Shown here piece after piece: positions 1-8,569 of a stretch of DNA of 64,000 nucleotides (position 1 is the stretch's first letter; each line of letters begins with the position of its first letter). The stretch is from assembly GCF_001499905.1 (NCBI RefSeq), contig NZ_LQIS01000012.1, positions 186,001 to 250,000 of the forward strand, given 5' to 3'. Source of the stretch: Mycobacterium sp. GA-1285 (lineage in GTDB: Bacteria > Actinomycetota > Actinomycetes > Mycobacteriales > Mycobacteriaceae). A program made the position numbers and the translations under genes. Under the pieces are notes generated by a model, which was given only the letters and a program-made list of their open reading frames with translations, was not told where the DNA came from and searched no databases.

Positions 1-2
1 GT

Positions 3-569
3 GTCGCCTACATTCCGTTCGTTTTTGCGATGGCGGCCGGGGCAGTCGCGTCGTCGCGGTTGGTGACACGGTTTCCGCCGCGGGTATTGGTGATCGGTGG
101 CGGCACCCTTTTGCTGGGTGCCATCCTGTACTGTTCCTCGTTCAGCCCCGGCATCCCGTACTTCCCGAATCTCGTGGTTCCGCTCGTCATCGCCGGGTTC
201 GGTATTGGCGTGGCCGACGTCCCGATCGGGTTATCGGTGCTTGCAAGCGTCGGTTTGGACCGGATCGGAGCCTCATCTGCGATGTCGCTTATGTTGTATA
301 GTCTCGGCGGCCCGATGGTGCTGGCGGTTACCCAGGCCGTCGTCACTTCGCGGACGCTGTCACTGGGTGGGATAAACGGACCGGTGAAGTCTATGAATCC
401 GGCTCAATTGCATGCGCTGGATCAAGGCTACACATTTGGGATGATGTGGCTGGCCGGGTTAGCTGTCCTGACGGGAGCGGTGGCGCTGTTCATCGGCTAC
501 ACCGCGCAGCAAGTGGCGCACGCTCAGGAAGTCAAGAAAGCCCTCGACGCCGGGGAACTTGACCCCTAG
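3..569 (+). CDS. MFS drug exporter (DHA2-like), 3' part only
   Basis: The open frame enters from the left edge, so the first half or more of the gene is missing. About 188 residues remain and form several hydrophobic helices separated by short basic loops, with Gly/Pro-rich segments and a soluble C-terminal tail ending in LDP. This pattern fits the C-terminal membrane half of a 14-helix DHA2-type proton-driven exporter acting in the inner membrane. The substrate cannot be told. It ends about 260 bp before a glycosyltransferase on the same strand, so a role in exporting a surface lipid is possible but only inferred. Confidence 0.75.
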   Translation, partial: VAYIPFVFAMAAGAVASSRLVTRFPPRVLVIGGGTLLLGAILYCSSFSPGIPYFPNLVVPLVIAGFGIGVADVPIGLSVLASVGLDRIGASSAMSLMLYSLGGPMVLAVTQAVVTSRTLSLGGINGPVKSMNPAQLHALDQGYTFGMMWLAGLAVLTGAVALFIGYTAQQVAHAQEVKKALDAGELDP

Positions 570-826
570 TCGTAGACGCATGACACCGCCCGGCTCCGCC
601 GAGTTAGCTCGACCTCGGGCGAGACTGCGAGTCCCCGTCCCACCCGAACCGGTCGCCTTCGCGGCGGTGACGATTTATTTACGGCACGAGTTTGTCGGTT
701 GTCAGCCCCTGCGATACGCGTCATGCCAAGCGCTTGAATTAATGGCTATGGTCGGGCCTCCCTACTAAACTGACCCGCAGCTATAGTAGCTCAGGCGGCT
801 GGTGCGGGATGAGAATTGGGGGCTCG

Positions 827-2159
827 GTGAAGTTCGTGCTGTCATGTTATGGAACTCGTGGGGACGCCGAGCCTGGCGTCGCTATCGCCCGTGAGTTGCT
901 GCGCCGAGGGCACGACGTGAGCATGGCCCTCGCCCCCGACTTGGTTGCGTTTGCCGAGTCGGCTGGGATTGCGGCGGTTCCGTTCGGACCGAATTCGCAG
1001 ACGTGGCTTGATGTGCACCGCGACTTCTCGGCGCGATTGTCTCGCAAACCCTGGAAGATCCGGGATCTCGTCGCGTTGGGGCGCGAGGATTGGGGGATGT
1101 TGACCCAGTGCCGAACTGAGGCCAGCACGACGCTGAAGTCGCTGGCGAAGGGGGCTGATCTGCTATTGACCGGCCTACACGCAGAAGACTCTGCATGTAG
1201 CGTCGCAGAGTACTACGACATCCCGCTGGCCACACTGCACTTCGCTCCGGTGCGGGCCAACGGCCAATGGGTTCCGATCCTCCCGGTGGCGTTGGAACGT
1301 TCCGCCGCGACCGCCCTCGAGTGGCTGAATTGGCGTTTAATGAAGAGGATCGAGGACCGCCAGCGCCATGAACTCGCTCTGCCTAAGGCAGCATGCCCCC
1401 CCCGCGCGCCGGATCAGCGAAAATGGCTCGTTGGAAATCCAGGCCTATGACAGGATTTGGTTTCCAGGGCTAGAAGCCGAATGGGCGAAATTCGGTGGCC
1501 GACGCCCCTTGGTTGGCTCGCTGACGATGGAATTGTCGACAGAAACAGATGAGGAGGTCGCGTCATGGATTGCCGCGGGGAGACCGCCGATTTGCTTTGG
1601 GTTTGGCAGCATACCGGTCAAAGACACTGTCGAGACACTCGCCATGATCAGCGCCGCCTGCGCGCAGTTAGGTGAGCGGGCGTTGGTATGCGCCGCGGCG
1701 ACTGACTTCACCGACGTCGCCCATTGGGACCATGTCAAAGTGGTGGAGGCGATGAATTACGCGGCCGTGTTTCCGGCTTGCCGTGCAGTCGTGCATCACG
1801 GTGGCTTAGGTACCACAGAAGCGGGCCTACGCGCCGGGGTCCCTACCTTGATGCTTTGGACATGGCAAGACTCGGCGATTCGGGGGCGTCGACTCGAACA
1901 GCTGCGGATTGGCGCCGCCCGGCCCTTCTCGGCCACTACCCTCGAATCGCTGGTCGCAGACCTGCGTCTTATTCTTGCCCCGCAATACGTTGCTCGGGCC
2001 CGCGAGATCGCCACCCAGATGACTAAGTCCGCTGAAAGCGTTTTGGCCGCAGCCGATTCTTTGGAGAAGTTCGTCGCTTCAGGAGCCAAACCGTCACCGT
2101 CCGACCGCAGCAAAGATTCCGCAAATGGCTCGCCCGCTTGGCATCGACATGCAGACTAA
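827..2159 (+). pseudogene. MGT-type glycosyltransferase broken by a +1 shift at a C8 tract
   Basis: Two overlapping frames encode the two halves of one GT-B glycosyltransferase. The first (GTG 827; ATG 809 also possible) starts MKFVLSCYGTRGD, the typical N-terminus of the family that transfers deoxysugars to mycobacterial glycopeptidolipids. The second contains the nucleotide-sugar binding motif HHGGLGTTEAGLRAG and an Asp-containing stretch after it. The break is at eight consecutive C (1396-1403). Removing one C gives a continuous protein of about 443 residues, a normal family length. It would transfer an activated sugar to a lipid acceptor at the cytoplasmic membrane. The next three genes look like amino-deoxysugar synthesis enzymes, so the acceptor may receive that sugar. 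The shift may be real, phase-variable or a sequencing error. Confidence 0.8.
1396..1403 (+). repeat. C8 homopolymer tract at the frameshift
   Basis: Eight consecutive C residues lie exactly where the glycosyltransferase reading frame switches. With seven C the gene reads through, with eight it does not. Such tracts slip during replication and can switch surface glycosylation genes on and off, but they are also a common site of assembly errors. Confidence 0.85.
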
Positions 2160-2595
2160 GCGCACGGTAATCGCGCCACCCGCAATAAGCCATGACTGCC
2201 AGTTGATCGACCTGCCCAAGATTCACGATGCTCGAGGAAACCTGACCTTCATCGAATCGGGCAGGCATGTGCCATTCGAGATAGCAAGGATCTTTTGGAT
2301 CTACGATGTCCCCGGTGGAGCAACTCGAGGCGGCCACGCGTACCGAACGGCTCACGAGTTCATCGTGGCACTATCAGGGAGCTTCGACGTTACTCTGGAC
2401 GATGGTTCTCACCGAGTTCGCTACACATTGAATCGTTCCTATCAAGGTCTGTTGGTTCCTAATCTTATTTGGCGGCAGATGAGCAACTTCGCTACCAGTT
2501 CGGTGGCACTTGTCCTGGCCTCCAGCCCATTTGCGCCTGAAGATTACGTGCGCGACTACGGCGATTTACTGCGCCTCCGGGGCGGTCTTCGGTGA
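2149..2595 (+). CDS. WxcM/FdtA-like sugar 3,4-ketoisomerase, copy 1 (divergent active site)
   Basis: A 148-residue single cupin domain of the WxcM-like family. Characterised members FdtA and QdtA isomerise dTDP-4-keto-6-deoxyglucose to the 3-keto sugar. The family motif RGGHAHR appears here as RGGHAYR, so the second of the two catalytic histidines is tyrosine. The start is taken at ATG 2149, overlapping the preceding gene by 11 bases; ATG 2125 is also open. It overlaps the next, homologous gene by four bases (GTGA), so the two are translationally coupled. The changed motif suggests altered chemistry or a structural partner role for copy 2, which is inference. It would act in the cytosol upstream of the aminotransferase at 3201. 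Confidence 0.8.
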   Translation: MQTKRTVIAPPAISHDCQLIDLPKIHDARGNLTFIESGRHVPFEIARIFWIYDVPGGATRGGHAYRTAHEFIVALSGSFDVTLDDGSHRVRYTLNRSYQGLLVPNLIWRQMSNFATSSVALVLASSPFAPEDYVRDYGDLLRLRGGLR

Positions 2596-3059
2596 GCCGT
2601 GTCGACGAATGCAAATTGGTGAATCTTGACAAAATCGAGAGTCTCCAAGGCAGCCTGTCTCCCATCTATGGCGGGGTGAACATCCCTTTCGCAATCAAGC
2701 GGGTCTACTACCTCTACGATGTTCCCGGTGGAGCCGAGCGTGGTGGACACGCACATCGGGCGCTTGAACAATTTTTCGTGGCAGCTTCGGGATCCTTCTC
2801 GGTGAGGCTCGATGACGGGTATAGCCAGCGATCGGTAGTGCTCGACCGTTCCTATCTCGGGTTGTACGTGCCGAGATTAATCTGGAGAGATATCTCGGAC
2901 TTCTGTACGGGGGCTGTATGTCTTGTGTTCGCCTCGCTGCTTTACGACGAACAGGATTACATTCACGACTATCAGGAGTTCGTGGACACCGTCCGCGGCC
3001 CGGCTATCGGCGACGAGGCTGAGCGGACGACTGTCGTTAAGGCTGCCAACCATGGCTAG
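2592..3059 (+). CDS. WxcM/FdtA-like sugar 3,4-ketoisomerase, copy 2
   Basis: A 155-residue cupin of the FdtA/QdtA family, starting at GTG 2592 inside the stop of copy 1. It keeps the complete RGGHAHR motif, with both histidines expected for proton transfer between C3 and C4 of dTDP-4-keto-6-deoxyhexose. It resembles copy 1 along its whole length (shared YDVPGG, RSY.GL.VP.LIWR, ALxxFxxAxSGSF patterns), so the pair arose by tandem duplication. The C-terminal twenty residues are polar and without equivalent in copy 1. With the aminotransferase downstream it would give a 3-amino-3,6-dideoxyhexose nucleotide; the exact sugar (fucose- or quinovose-type) cannot be read from the sequence. Confidence 0.85.
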   Translation: MSRVDECKLVNLDKIESLQGSLSPIYGGVNIPFAIKRVYYLYDVPGGAERGGHAHRALEQFFVAASGSFSVRLDDGYSQRSVVLDRSYLGLYVPRLIWRDISDFCTGAVCLVFASLLYDEQDYIHDYQEFVDTVRGPAIGDEAERTTVVKAANHG

Positions 3060-3200
3060 GCAAAGGAATCGGCTCCCATTGCCGATCCAGTGCCAATCTC
3101 CAGCGGCCACGTCTAGCGCCTCTTGCGTCGATTCCGCAAGAGCTCTGAGGGTGAGTAAAGGGGAGGCAATCGCGCCAATGCATTCTTCCGGCTCTCAGCA

Positions 3201-4319
3201 ATGACGGACCCTCCCGTTTCGGTGCCCTTCTTGGATGTTCGCGCGGCCACTTTGGAGATTGAAGCGCCCGTCCTAGAAGCCGTCGAGCGAGTCGTGCGCA
3301 ACGGCTGGTACATACGCGGCGAAGAAACGGCCGCATTCGAGCGTGAGTTCGCTGCATCAACAGACGCGAAGCATGCGGTAGGCGTCGCGACTGGCTGTGA
3401 CGCCCTTGCCCTCGCGCTGCGGGCACTCGGGATCGGTCCTGGTGATGAGGTCATCGTGCCATCGAACACCTTCATCGCAACCTGGCTCGCGGTAGCCCAA
3501 ACCGGTGCACGCCCGGTAGGGGTAGAGCCTATAGCTGGTCACTGGAACCTCGATCCCGCTCGGGTTGAGGACGCAATTACTCCCCGAACGCGCGCCCTGG
3601 TCCCGGTGCACCTCTTCGGTCAACCCGCAGACCTCGCGGAACTTCTCGCATTGGCAGAAGAACATGAATTGGTAGTAGTGGAGGATGCCGCGCAGGCGCA
3701 TGGGGCGCGCTACAACGGCCGACGCATCGGCGCTCATGGCCACGCCGTAGCATGGAGCTTCTATCCCGGTAAGAACCTGGGCGCTTTCGGTGACGGGGGC
3801 GCTGTGACCACCAACGACCCGTGCGTCGCCGACCGTGTTCGATCATTGGGCAACTATGGGAGCAGCGAGAAATACGTGCATGACATCCTCGGGACGAACT
3901 CACGACTCGATGAGATCCAGTCGGCGGTGTTACGCATCAAACTGCAGCATCTTGATACTTGGAATGCTCGGCGGCGAACCATCGCGCAGCGCTATGCCGA
4001 GGAATTGGCCGATATTTCAGGACTACGCTTGCCCAATGTCGCGTCCGGCCGCGAACACGTATGGCATCTGTATGTAGTGGATCACGCCTCACGCGATGGA
4101 CTACAGAAGCATCTGGCTAGCAAGGGGATTCAAACACTGATCCACTATCCGATCCCTCCTCACTTGTCGGGTGCCTTTGCTCCGCTCGGACTGCCCGCGG
4201 GAACATTCCCGGTCGCGGAGCGGGCGGCGCGAACTCACCTCAGCCTGCCCATAGGTCCGCACCTCTGCGAGGAGAAGGTGACGCGGGTGATCGATGCCTG
4301 CCGATCGTTTCGCCCATAA
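3201..4319 (+). CDS. DegT/DnrJ/EryC1 sugar aminotransferase (FdtB-like)
   Basis: A 372-residue PLP-dependent aminotransferase of the DegT/DnrJ/EryC1/StrS family. Visible landmarks are VPFLDVRA at the N-terminus, the cofactor Asp in VVEDAAQAHGA, and the Schiff-base lysine in SFYPGKNLGAFGDGGA near residue 190. Family members next to an FdtA-type isomerase make dTDP-3-amino-3,6-dideoxyhexoses with glutamate as amino donor. It follows copy 2 of the isomerase after 141 bases without an obvious terminator, so it is probably in the same transcript. It is the last gene of the cassette; the next 227 bases hold no gene and the following genes are on the other strand. Confidence 0.9.
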   Translation: MTDPPVSVPFLDVRAATLEIEAPVLEAVERVVRNGWYIRGEETAAFEREFAASTDAKHAVGVATGCDALALALRALGIGPGDEVIVPSNTFIATWLAVAQTGARPVGVEPIAGHWNLDPARVEDAITPRTRALVPVHLFGQPADLAELLALAEEHELVVVEDAAQAHGARYNGRRIGAHGHAVAWSFYPGKNLGAFGDGGAVTTNDPCVADRVRSLGNYGSSEKYVHDILGTNSRLDEIQSAVLRIKLQHLDTWNARRRTIAQRYAEELADISGLRLPNVASGREHVWHLYVVDHASRDGLQKHLASKGIQTLIHYPIPPHLSGAFAPLGLPAGTFPVAERAARTHLSLPIGPHLCEEKVTRVIDACRSFRP

Positions 4320-4546
4320 CGAACGAGGTCGCGCACCCCTGTAGGTCGGCATCCAGCGATGAGCGTGCTTGAAACCCAGGCGGATCGGCTGATGATGTCA
4401 TCTAACGGCGCACGGCCGAACTAAATTCCGTCCGGTGGAGCGGTGTAAATGTCGGGCGTTGGAGCCGGCGATCGCAGCGGACGTCGCGCCCACGACAAGT
4501 TCGACGCCGAATACTTAACCCGCGAACCCAATTGATGAGGCACCCG

Positions 4547-5536
4547 TCACAACCTTCCGACTTGTCTCAATCCGTAAACGGTGTCCGTCAGCGTTTCCTG
4601 CGGATCGCGGTACGAGATTCCCAGTTCGGTCTCGCTCGGTGAATCGTCGGACGACGGCATCTGCGTGTAGTACTGCATCGCCGCTGCGGTGACCGGCGTA
4701 TCGAAGGGCAGAAACGGCCCCACCACGTCGACGACCCTTCCGATGTTGCGCAGTAAGGTATCCGGCACCGGGTACACCCGCAGCGACATGTTCGCCGCCT
4801 TCCCGATCATCGACGCCAAGTCGGCGATCGGGACTCGCTTGCCGCCGGCCATGTATCGGCGTGGTCCTTTGCCCGGTTCGAGTAACGCCGTATGCAACGC
4901 GGCCAAATCTCGAACGTCGACCACGATCCACGCGCCGCCGCGGCCCGGCACCCCACGCATCTGGACCGCCGCTTGAACACCTTCTGCCGCTTCGCCGAAC
5001 TGGTTACCGGCCGGCGGCCCCAGCACCATGCCCGGGTATGTGATGCTCACCGGCGCACCCGCATCCTGTAGGCCCCGCGCGTACTTCTCCACCTCCGCCT
5101 TGGACTTACCGTAGCCGTCGGTCCCTCCCACGACCGGAAGGTCGGCGTGCAGAACACTGCAATCCGGGTTGAACAGCGCGGTGAAGCTGGAGACGTGGAC
5201 GATCGGGTCCAAACCCCGCTCGGCAGCCACGCCGAGCACGTTGTGGGCACCGTCGAGGTTGGTCCGCAGCATCTTGTCGGCCTGCCGAGGGTCGACTGAA
5301 ACCATTGCTGCGGAATGGATTACGGCATCACAGCCGTCCATCGCAGCGGCCGTCGAGTCGGCATCGGCGATGTCGCCGACGGCGTAGTCGTCGGTCGCGA
5401 CGCCGATCTTGGCAGCGCTTGTCTCCAACCGCGCCGGATCGCGGACCAGAAACCTCACCTGGTGACCCGCGTCGGCCACGGCCTTGGCCGTCCACGCCCC
5501 GACAAAACCGGTACCTCCGGTCAACAACACCTTCAT
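4547..5536 (-). CDS. NAD(P)-dependent epimerase/dehydratase (extended SDR)
   Basis: A 329-residue extended short-chain dehydrogenase. The Rossmann motif TGGTGFVG is at residues 6-13, the substrate-side Ser at 116-117 and the catalytic pair Tyr142/Lys146 in YGKSK. Extended SDRs of this kind include sugar epimerases, dihydroflavonol-type reductases and 3-beta-hydroxysteroid dehydrogenases; the sequence does not decide among them, though the short substrate domain looks more like the reductase/steroid group than a sugar-nucleotide enzyme. It lies 63 bases downstream of another SDR on the same strand and is probably co-transcribed. Cytosolic. Confidence 0.85.
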   Translation of the reverse strand: MKVLLTGGTGFVGAWTAKAVADAGHQVRFLVRDPARLETSAAKIGVATDDYAVGDIADADSTAAAMDGCDAVIHSAAMVSVDPRQADKMLRTNLDGAHNVLGVAAERGLDPIVHVSSFTALFNPDCSVLHADLPVVGGTDGYGKSKAEVEKYARGLQDAGAPVSITYPGMVLGPPAGNQFGEAAEGVQAAVQMRGVPGRGGAWIVVDVRDLAALHTALLEPGKGPRRYMAGGKRVPIADLASMIGKAANMSLRVYPVPDTLLRNIGRVVDVVGPFLPFDTPVTAAAMQYYTQMPSSDDSPSETELGISYRDPQETLTDTVYGLRQVGRL

Positions 5537-5599
5537 CGAAACCTCCCTGGCAACTAGCGCTGCGGGTTACCCCGAAGCGCGAGCCTCTACACGGAGGCG

Positions 5600-6349
5600 C
5601 TACGCGAACGGCTTCGTCAGCCGCGGCGGCAACACCCGCATCACCCGAACCAATGGGGCCCAGGGCCACCACGGGACCGCCGCACGACCTCTTTCGCGTT
5701 CGATCACGGCAACCATTGCCCGCACGCCGGTTTCGTTGTCCACCATCAACGTCGTCGACTCGGATCGGGCGGTCATCTCGGATTCGATGTAGCCCGGTTC
5801 GAGCACCGTGACCTTGATGGGTCCGCGCGAGTACTGCGCGCGCAGCGACTCACCCAGCGACGAGACACCGGCCTTGCTTGCGGCGTAGGCGGCCTTCACC
5901 CCCGGCACGCCCTTGTTTCCCAGGACCGACGAGACCAGCACCAGATGTCCACCGCCGGCCTTCTCGAACATCTCGATGGCGGTCTCGATCTGCACAAGCG
6001 CGGCAACGAGATTCGTCTCGATGGTGGCTTTGTTCGCCCACAGTTTGCCCGAGCCGAGTGGCGCTCCCTTCCCGACACCGGCATTGACGATGATGCGGTC
6101 GATTCCGCCGAGCTCGCGGGAGAGCTCGGCGAACACCTTCGGCACCTGCTCGTGATCGTTGACGTCGAGGGCGGCGACGGCGACGTCGATTCCGGGGTGC
6201 CGTTCCTGCAGCTCGGCCTTGAGCTCGTCGAGGCGGTCGATGCGCCGGGCACACAGCGCCAGGTCGCGACCCTTCGCGGCGAATGCGCGGGCCATCCCGG
6301 CACCCAGCCCCGAGCTCGCGCCGGTGATCAGGATCCTCTGCCGGGTCAC
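5600..6349 (-). CDS. Classical short-chain dehydrogenase/reductase
   Basis: A 249-residue classical SDR. It shows the cofactor motif TGASSGLG at 9-16, the NAG motif at 89-91, catalytic Ser140/141 and the YxxxK pair Tyr155/Lys159 in YAASK. Arg36/Arg37 behind beta-strand 2 suggest NADP preference (inference). The C-terminus is hydrophobic and Trp/Pro-rich (PWWPWAPL), as in a mycobacterial SDR family that probably touches the membrane or lipid substrates. I recall a close relative, Rv0945, next to the Fpg-like Rv0944 in M. tuberculosis; a Fpg-like gene also lies nearby here. Substrate unknown. It is divergent from the chorismate mutase gene with only 41 bases between. Confidence 0.85.
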   Translation of the reverse strand: MTRQRILITGASSGLGAGMARAFAAKGRDLALCARRIDRLDELKAELQERHPGIDVAVAALDVNDHEQVPKVFAELSRELGGIDRIIVNAGVGKGAPLGSGKLWANKATIETNLVAALVQIETAIEMFEKAGGGHLVLVSSVLGNKGVPGVKAAYAASKAGVSSLGESLRAQYSRGPIKVTVLEPGYIESEMTARSESTTLMVDNETGVRAMVAVIERERGRAAVPWWPWAPLVRVMRVLPPRLTKPFA

Positions 6350-6390
6350 CCCGACAGACTAAGCGAGGCGATCGCCGTCAGAATGGCCAC

Positions 6391-6957
6391 ATGGTTCTCC
6401 TGCGAACGGCGGCATTCCTGCTCGTCACCCTGTGCGTCGCGCTCTGCTCTGCGGTCGCCGCGGGCCAACCCGCTTCTCCGCTGCACCGGCTGGTCGACAC
6501 CGCGGCGCAGCGCCTGGCCACCGCAGACTCCGTCGCGGCCGCGAAGTGGATCGACGGCGGTCCCATCACGGACCGTCACCGCGCCGATGCGGTACTGGAC
6601 GCCGTGGCCGCCGACGCCTCCGCGCGCGCCATCGACCAGGGCTACGTGCGCACGGTCTTCGCCGACCAGATCGACGCCACCGAGGGCATCGAGTACACCC
6701 GGTTCGGCCAGTGGAAGTTCGACCCCGCCACCGCGCCCCGTACCGCCCCCGACCTGTCCGAGTCACGTTCGCAGATCGACACGTTCAACAAGATCATGGT
6801 CGATGAGATTGCGCAGCAATGGAATTGGTTGCACGCACCGAACTGCACGTTCGACCTCGACAGCGCGATCGGCGCCGTCGCCGACGCGCGCCAACTGGAT
6901 CCGCTCTACCGTCGGGCGCTGTCGGCGGCCACCCGGTCCTACTGTCGGCACAGCTGA
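6391..6957 (+). CDS. Secreted chorismate mutase, AroQ-gamma class
   Basis: A 188-residue protein with an N-terminal signal peptide (hydrophobic residues 6-24, cleavage near AAG-QPA). It converts chorismate to prephenate outside the cytoplasm. Every key position of M. tuberculosis secreted chorismate mutase (Rv1885c) is found with a constant offset of eight: Arg41, Lys52, Arg64, Thr97, Glu101 and Arg126, plus the disulfide cysteines Cys152 and Cys185. The enzyme is therefore expected to be active and fold as the all-helical gamma dimer. Why mycobacteria export this enzyme is not settled; a host-related role has been proposed for pathogens. A TetR-type gene follows at once on the same strand. 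Confidence 0.93.
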   Translation: MVLLRTAAFLLVTLCVALCSAVAAGQPASPLHRLVDTAAQRLATADSVAAAKWIDGGPITDRHRADAVLDAVAADASARAIDQGYVRTVFADQIDATEGIEYTRFGQWKFDPATAPRTAPDLSESRSQIDTFNKIMVDEIAQQWNWLHAPNCTFDLDSAIGAVADARQLDPLYRRALSAATRSYCRHS

Positions 6958-7024
6958 GCCGACGTACACTGAGCGCATCGACGAACCACGGAAACGACCC
7001 CGCCAGAACCGGTCCCGAGACACC

Positions 7025-7564
7025 GTGGAGGTGCTGCTCGAGGCCGCGGCTCAGGTGTTCAACCGGGAAGGCCTGAAGGCGACGACGAACCGCATCGCCG
7101 AGCGCGCCGGCGTGTCGATCGGCAGCCTCTACCAATACTTTCCGAACAAGCAGGCGTTGATGCGCGCGTTGGCCCAACGCCATGTCGACGAGGCGCGAAC
7201 GCGCATGGATGCGGTCTTCAAGCAGCTGCGCGACGAGGAACCGCCGTTCGAGGAGTCGATGCGCATGATCCTGCAGGCGGTCGTCGACCTGCACCGCGAC
7301 CGTCCGGGTCTGCACCGGCTGATGCACCGCCTCGGGGCGCGCCTGCCGTCCGACCTCGACGCGTTGCGGGCGTTCGAGGACGACATCTCCGGCGAGGTGG
7401 CCTATCTGCTGCTCCGGTGTGGGCGCGGCGGCGTTGACCCCGAACTGACCGCTCAGACCGTGGTTCACACGGTCGACGCACATCTGCATCGGGTGATGAC
7501 CGCCCGCGCCATGGACGTCGAGCCGCTGGTTGAGCTGGTCGACCGGCTGGCACCGCCGTCCTAG
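7025..7564 (+). CDS. TetR-family transcriptional regulator
   Basis: A TetR repressor with the helix-turn-helix ATTNRIAERAGVSIGSLYQY followed by FPNKQALMRA. The C-terminal half is a helical ligand domain. The start is uncertain: the basic arm RKRPRQNRSRDT, normally part of these proteins, is encoded in frame just upstream, but no ATG, GTG or TTG precedes it near the chorismate mutase stop. The first usable codon is GTG 7025, which gives 179 residues and trims the arm. The gene follows the chorismate mutase and converges on the hydrolase gene, their stop codons overlapping by two bases. It may control either neighbour; no operator is obvious. Confidence 0.8.
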   Translation: MEVLLEAAAQVFNREGLKATTNRIAERAGVSIGSLYQYFPNKQALMRALAQRHVDEARTRMDAVFKQLRDEEPPFEESMRMILQAVVDLHRDRPGLHRLMHRLGARLPSDLDALRAFEDDISGEVAYLLLRCGRGGVDPELTAQTVVHTVDAHLHRVMTARAMDVEPLVELVDRLAPPS

Positions 7565-8484
7565 TGTCCCGAACCGGACAGCACGTCGTCACGAACCGCG
7601 CGTAGCGCATCCACCAGCTGGGTGAGGCCGGGTTCCTCGATCGGGTAATGTCCGCAGTTCTCCAGCAGCACAAGCGATCTCGGCCCGGCGATGCGGTCCA
7701 GGAACCGGATGCTCAGGTGCGGCGGGGTCCAGCGGTCCGCCGCCGGGTGCACCAAGGTGACCGGTGCCGCGCGGAACGCTTCGGGTGCCGCATGCCGGAA
7801 GTTCAACCAGCTGCTGAGAAATCCGAGCGGGACCCGCACGCCGCCGCCCTTGGGGTCGGTGGCGCACAGCCGGGTCAACTCCGGGTCGAGGCTCATGTTG
7901 TTCATGTCGACCAGCCACCGGATCGGCACGCGGATGCGGCCGAACAACGGGTCGACCGCCTTCATCAACGTCGGCGCGGCCGGACCGATCGCCGAAATGC
8001 GCGCGGCCGCTCGCCGGGCGTCGGGGTCGGCCGGATCGAGCAGACAGGTCGCCACGACGTGCGCGACTTCGCCGGTGCGCGCGGCCACCTCGTAGGCCAT
8101 CATCCCGCCCATGCTGGCACCCAACAGCACGAGCGGGCGCCGGTCATCGGCGCGTTCGGCGGTGACGAGATCGGTCAGCATGTCCAGCCAGTCCGGATAG
8201 CGGACGGACCCCGGATCGGGCTCGGCGGTGTCGCCGTAGAGCGGCATGTCCGGGGCGAGCACTTCGACGCCCTCCCGCGCGGCGGCCGCCGCGATCGGCC
8301 ACAGCGCGCCCGAGTAACCGCCGCCGCCGTGGACGACCATCAGCCGCACGGCGGCGTCCGGGGCGCTCGCGCGCGCGACGTGGATATTGCGGCCGCGCCA
8401 GGCCCACCAGGTCGACGTCGGGTCGATCGGCGGGTCCGGGCGGTGGCCGGCGGAGACGAACGATGCGTACCTGGCGTATTCCAT
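7561..8484 (-). CDS. Alpha/beta hydrolase
   Basis: A 307-residue alpha/beta hydrolase counted from ATG 8484 (an in-frame ATG at 8520 would add 12 residues). The oxyanion-hole motif HGGGG is at 52-56, the nucleophile Ser124 sits in GASMGG, and the C-terminal ENCGHYPIEEPG supplies the catalytic His. The chain lacks a signal peptide, so it acts in the cytosol on an ester, lactone or thioester that cannot be named. The family includes lipases, epoxide hydrolases and meta-cleavage hydrolases. It is the last gene of a minus-strand run that includes the Fpg-like glycosylase. Confidence 0.85.
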   Translation of the reverse strand: MEYARYASFVSAGHRPDPPIDPTSTWWAWRGRNIHVARASAPDAAVRLMVVHGGGGYSGALWPIAAAAAREGVEVLAPDMPLYGDTAEPDPGSVRYPDWLDMLTDLVTAERADDRRPLVLLGASMGGMMAYEVAARTGEVAHVVATCLLDPADPDARRAAARISAIGPAAPTLMKAVDPLFGRIRVPIRWLVDMNNMSLDPELTRLCATDPKGGGVRVPLGFLSSWLNFRHAAPEAFRAAPVTLVHPAADRWTPPHLSIRFLDRIAGPRSLVLLENCGHYPIEEPGLTQLVDALRAVRDDVLSGSGH

Positions 8485-8569
8485 ACCTATCAGCGTCAGC
8501 CGCCGATCACCGGCTGACAACTCGCGTTACGGGGCCGGCCTGCCTGCACCGACGCGCGGCTGCTCACTT

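Noticed and set aside
559..768. Small plus-strand frame between the MFS gene and the glycosyltransferase
   Set aside because: Overlaps the MFS end, has no motif and no ribosome-binding site.
5945..7024. N-terminal extension of the TetR frame back to 5945
   Set aside because: It would run antisense to an SDR and through the chorismate mutase; only the part after about 6965 resembles TetR.
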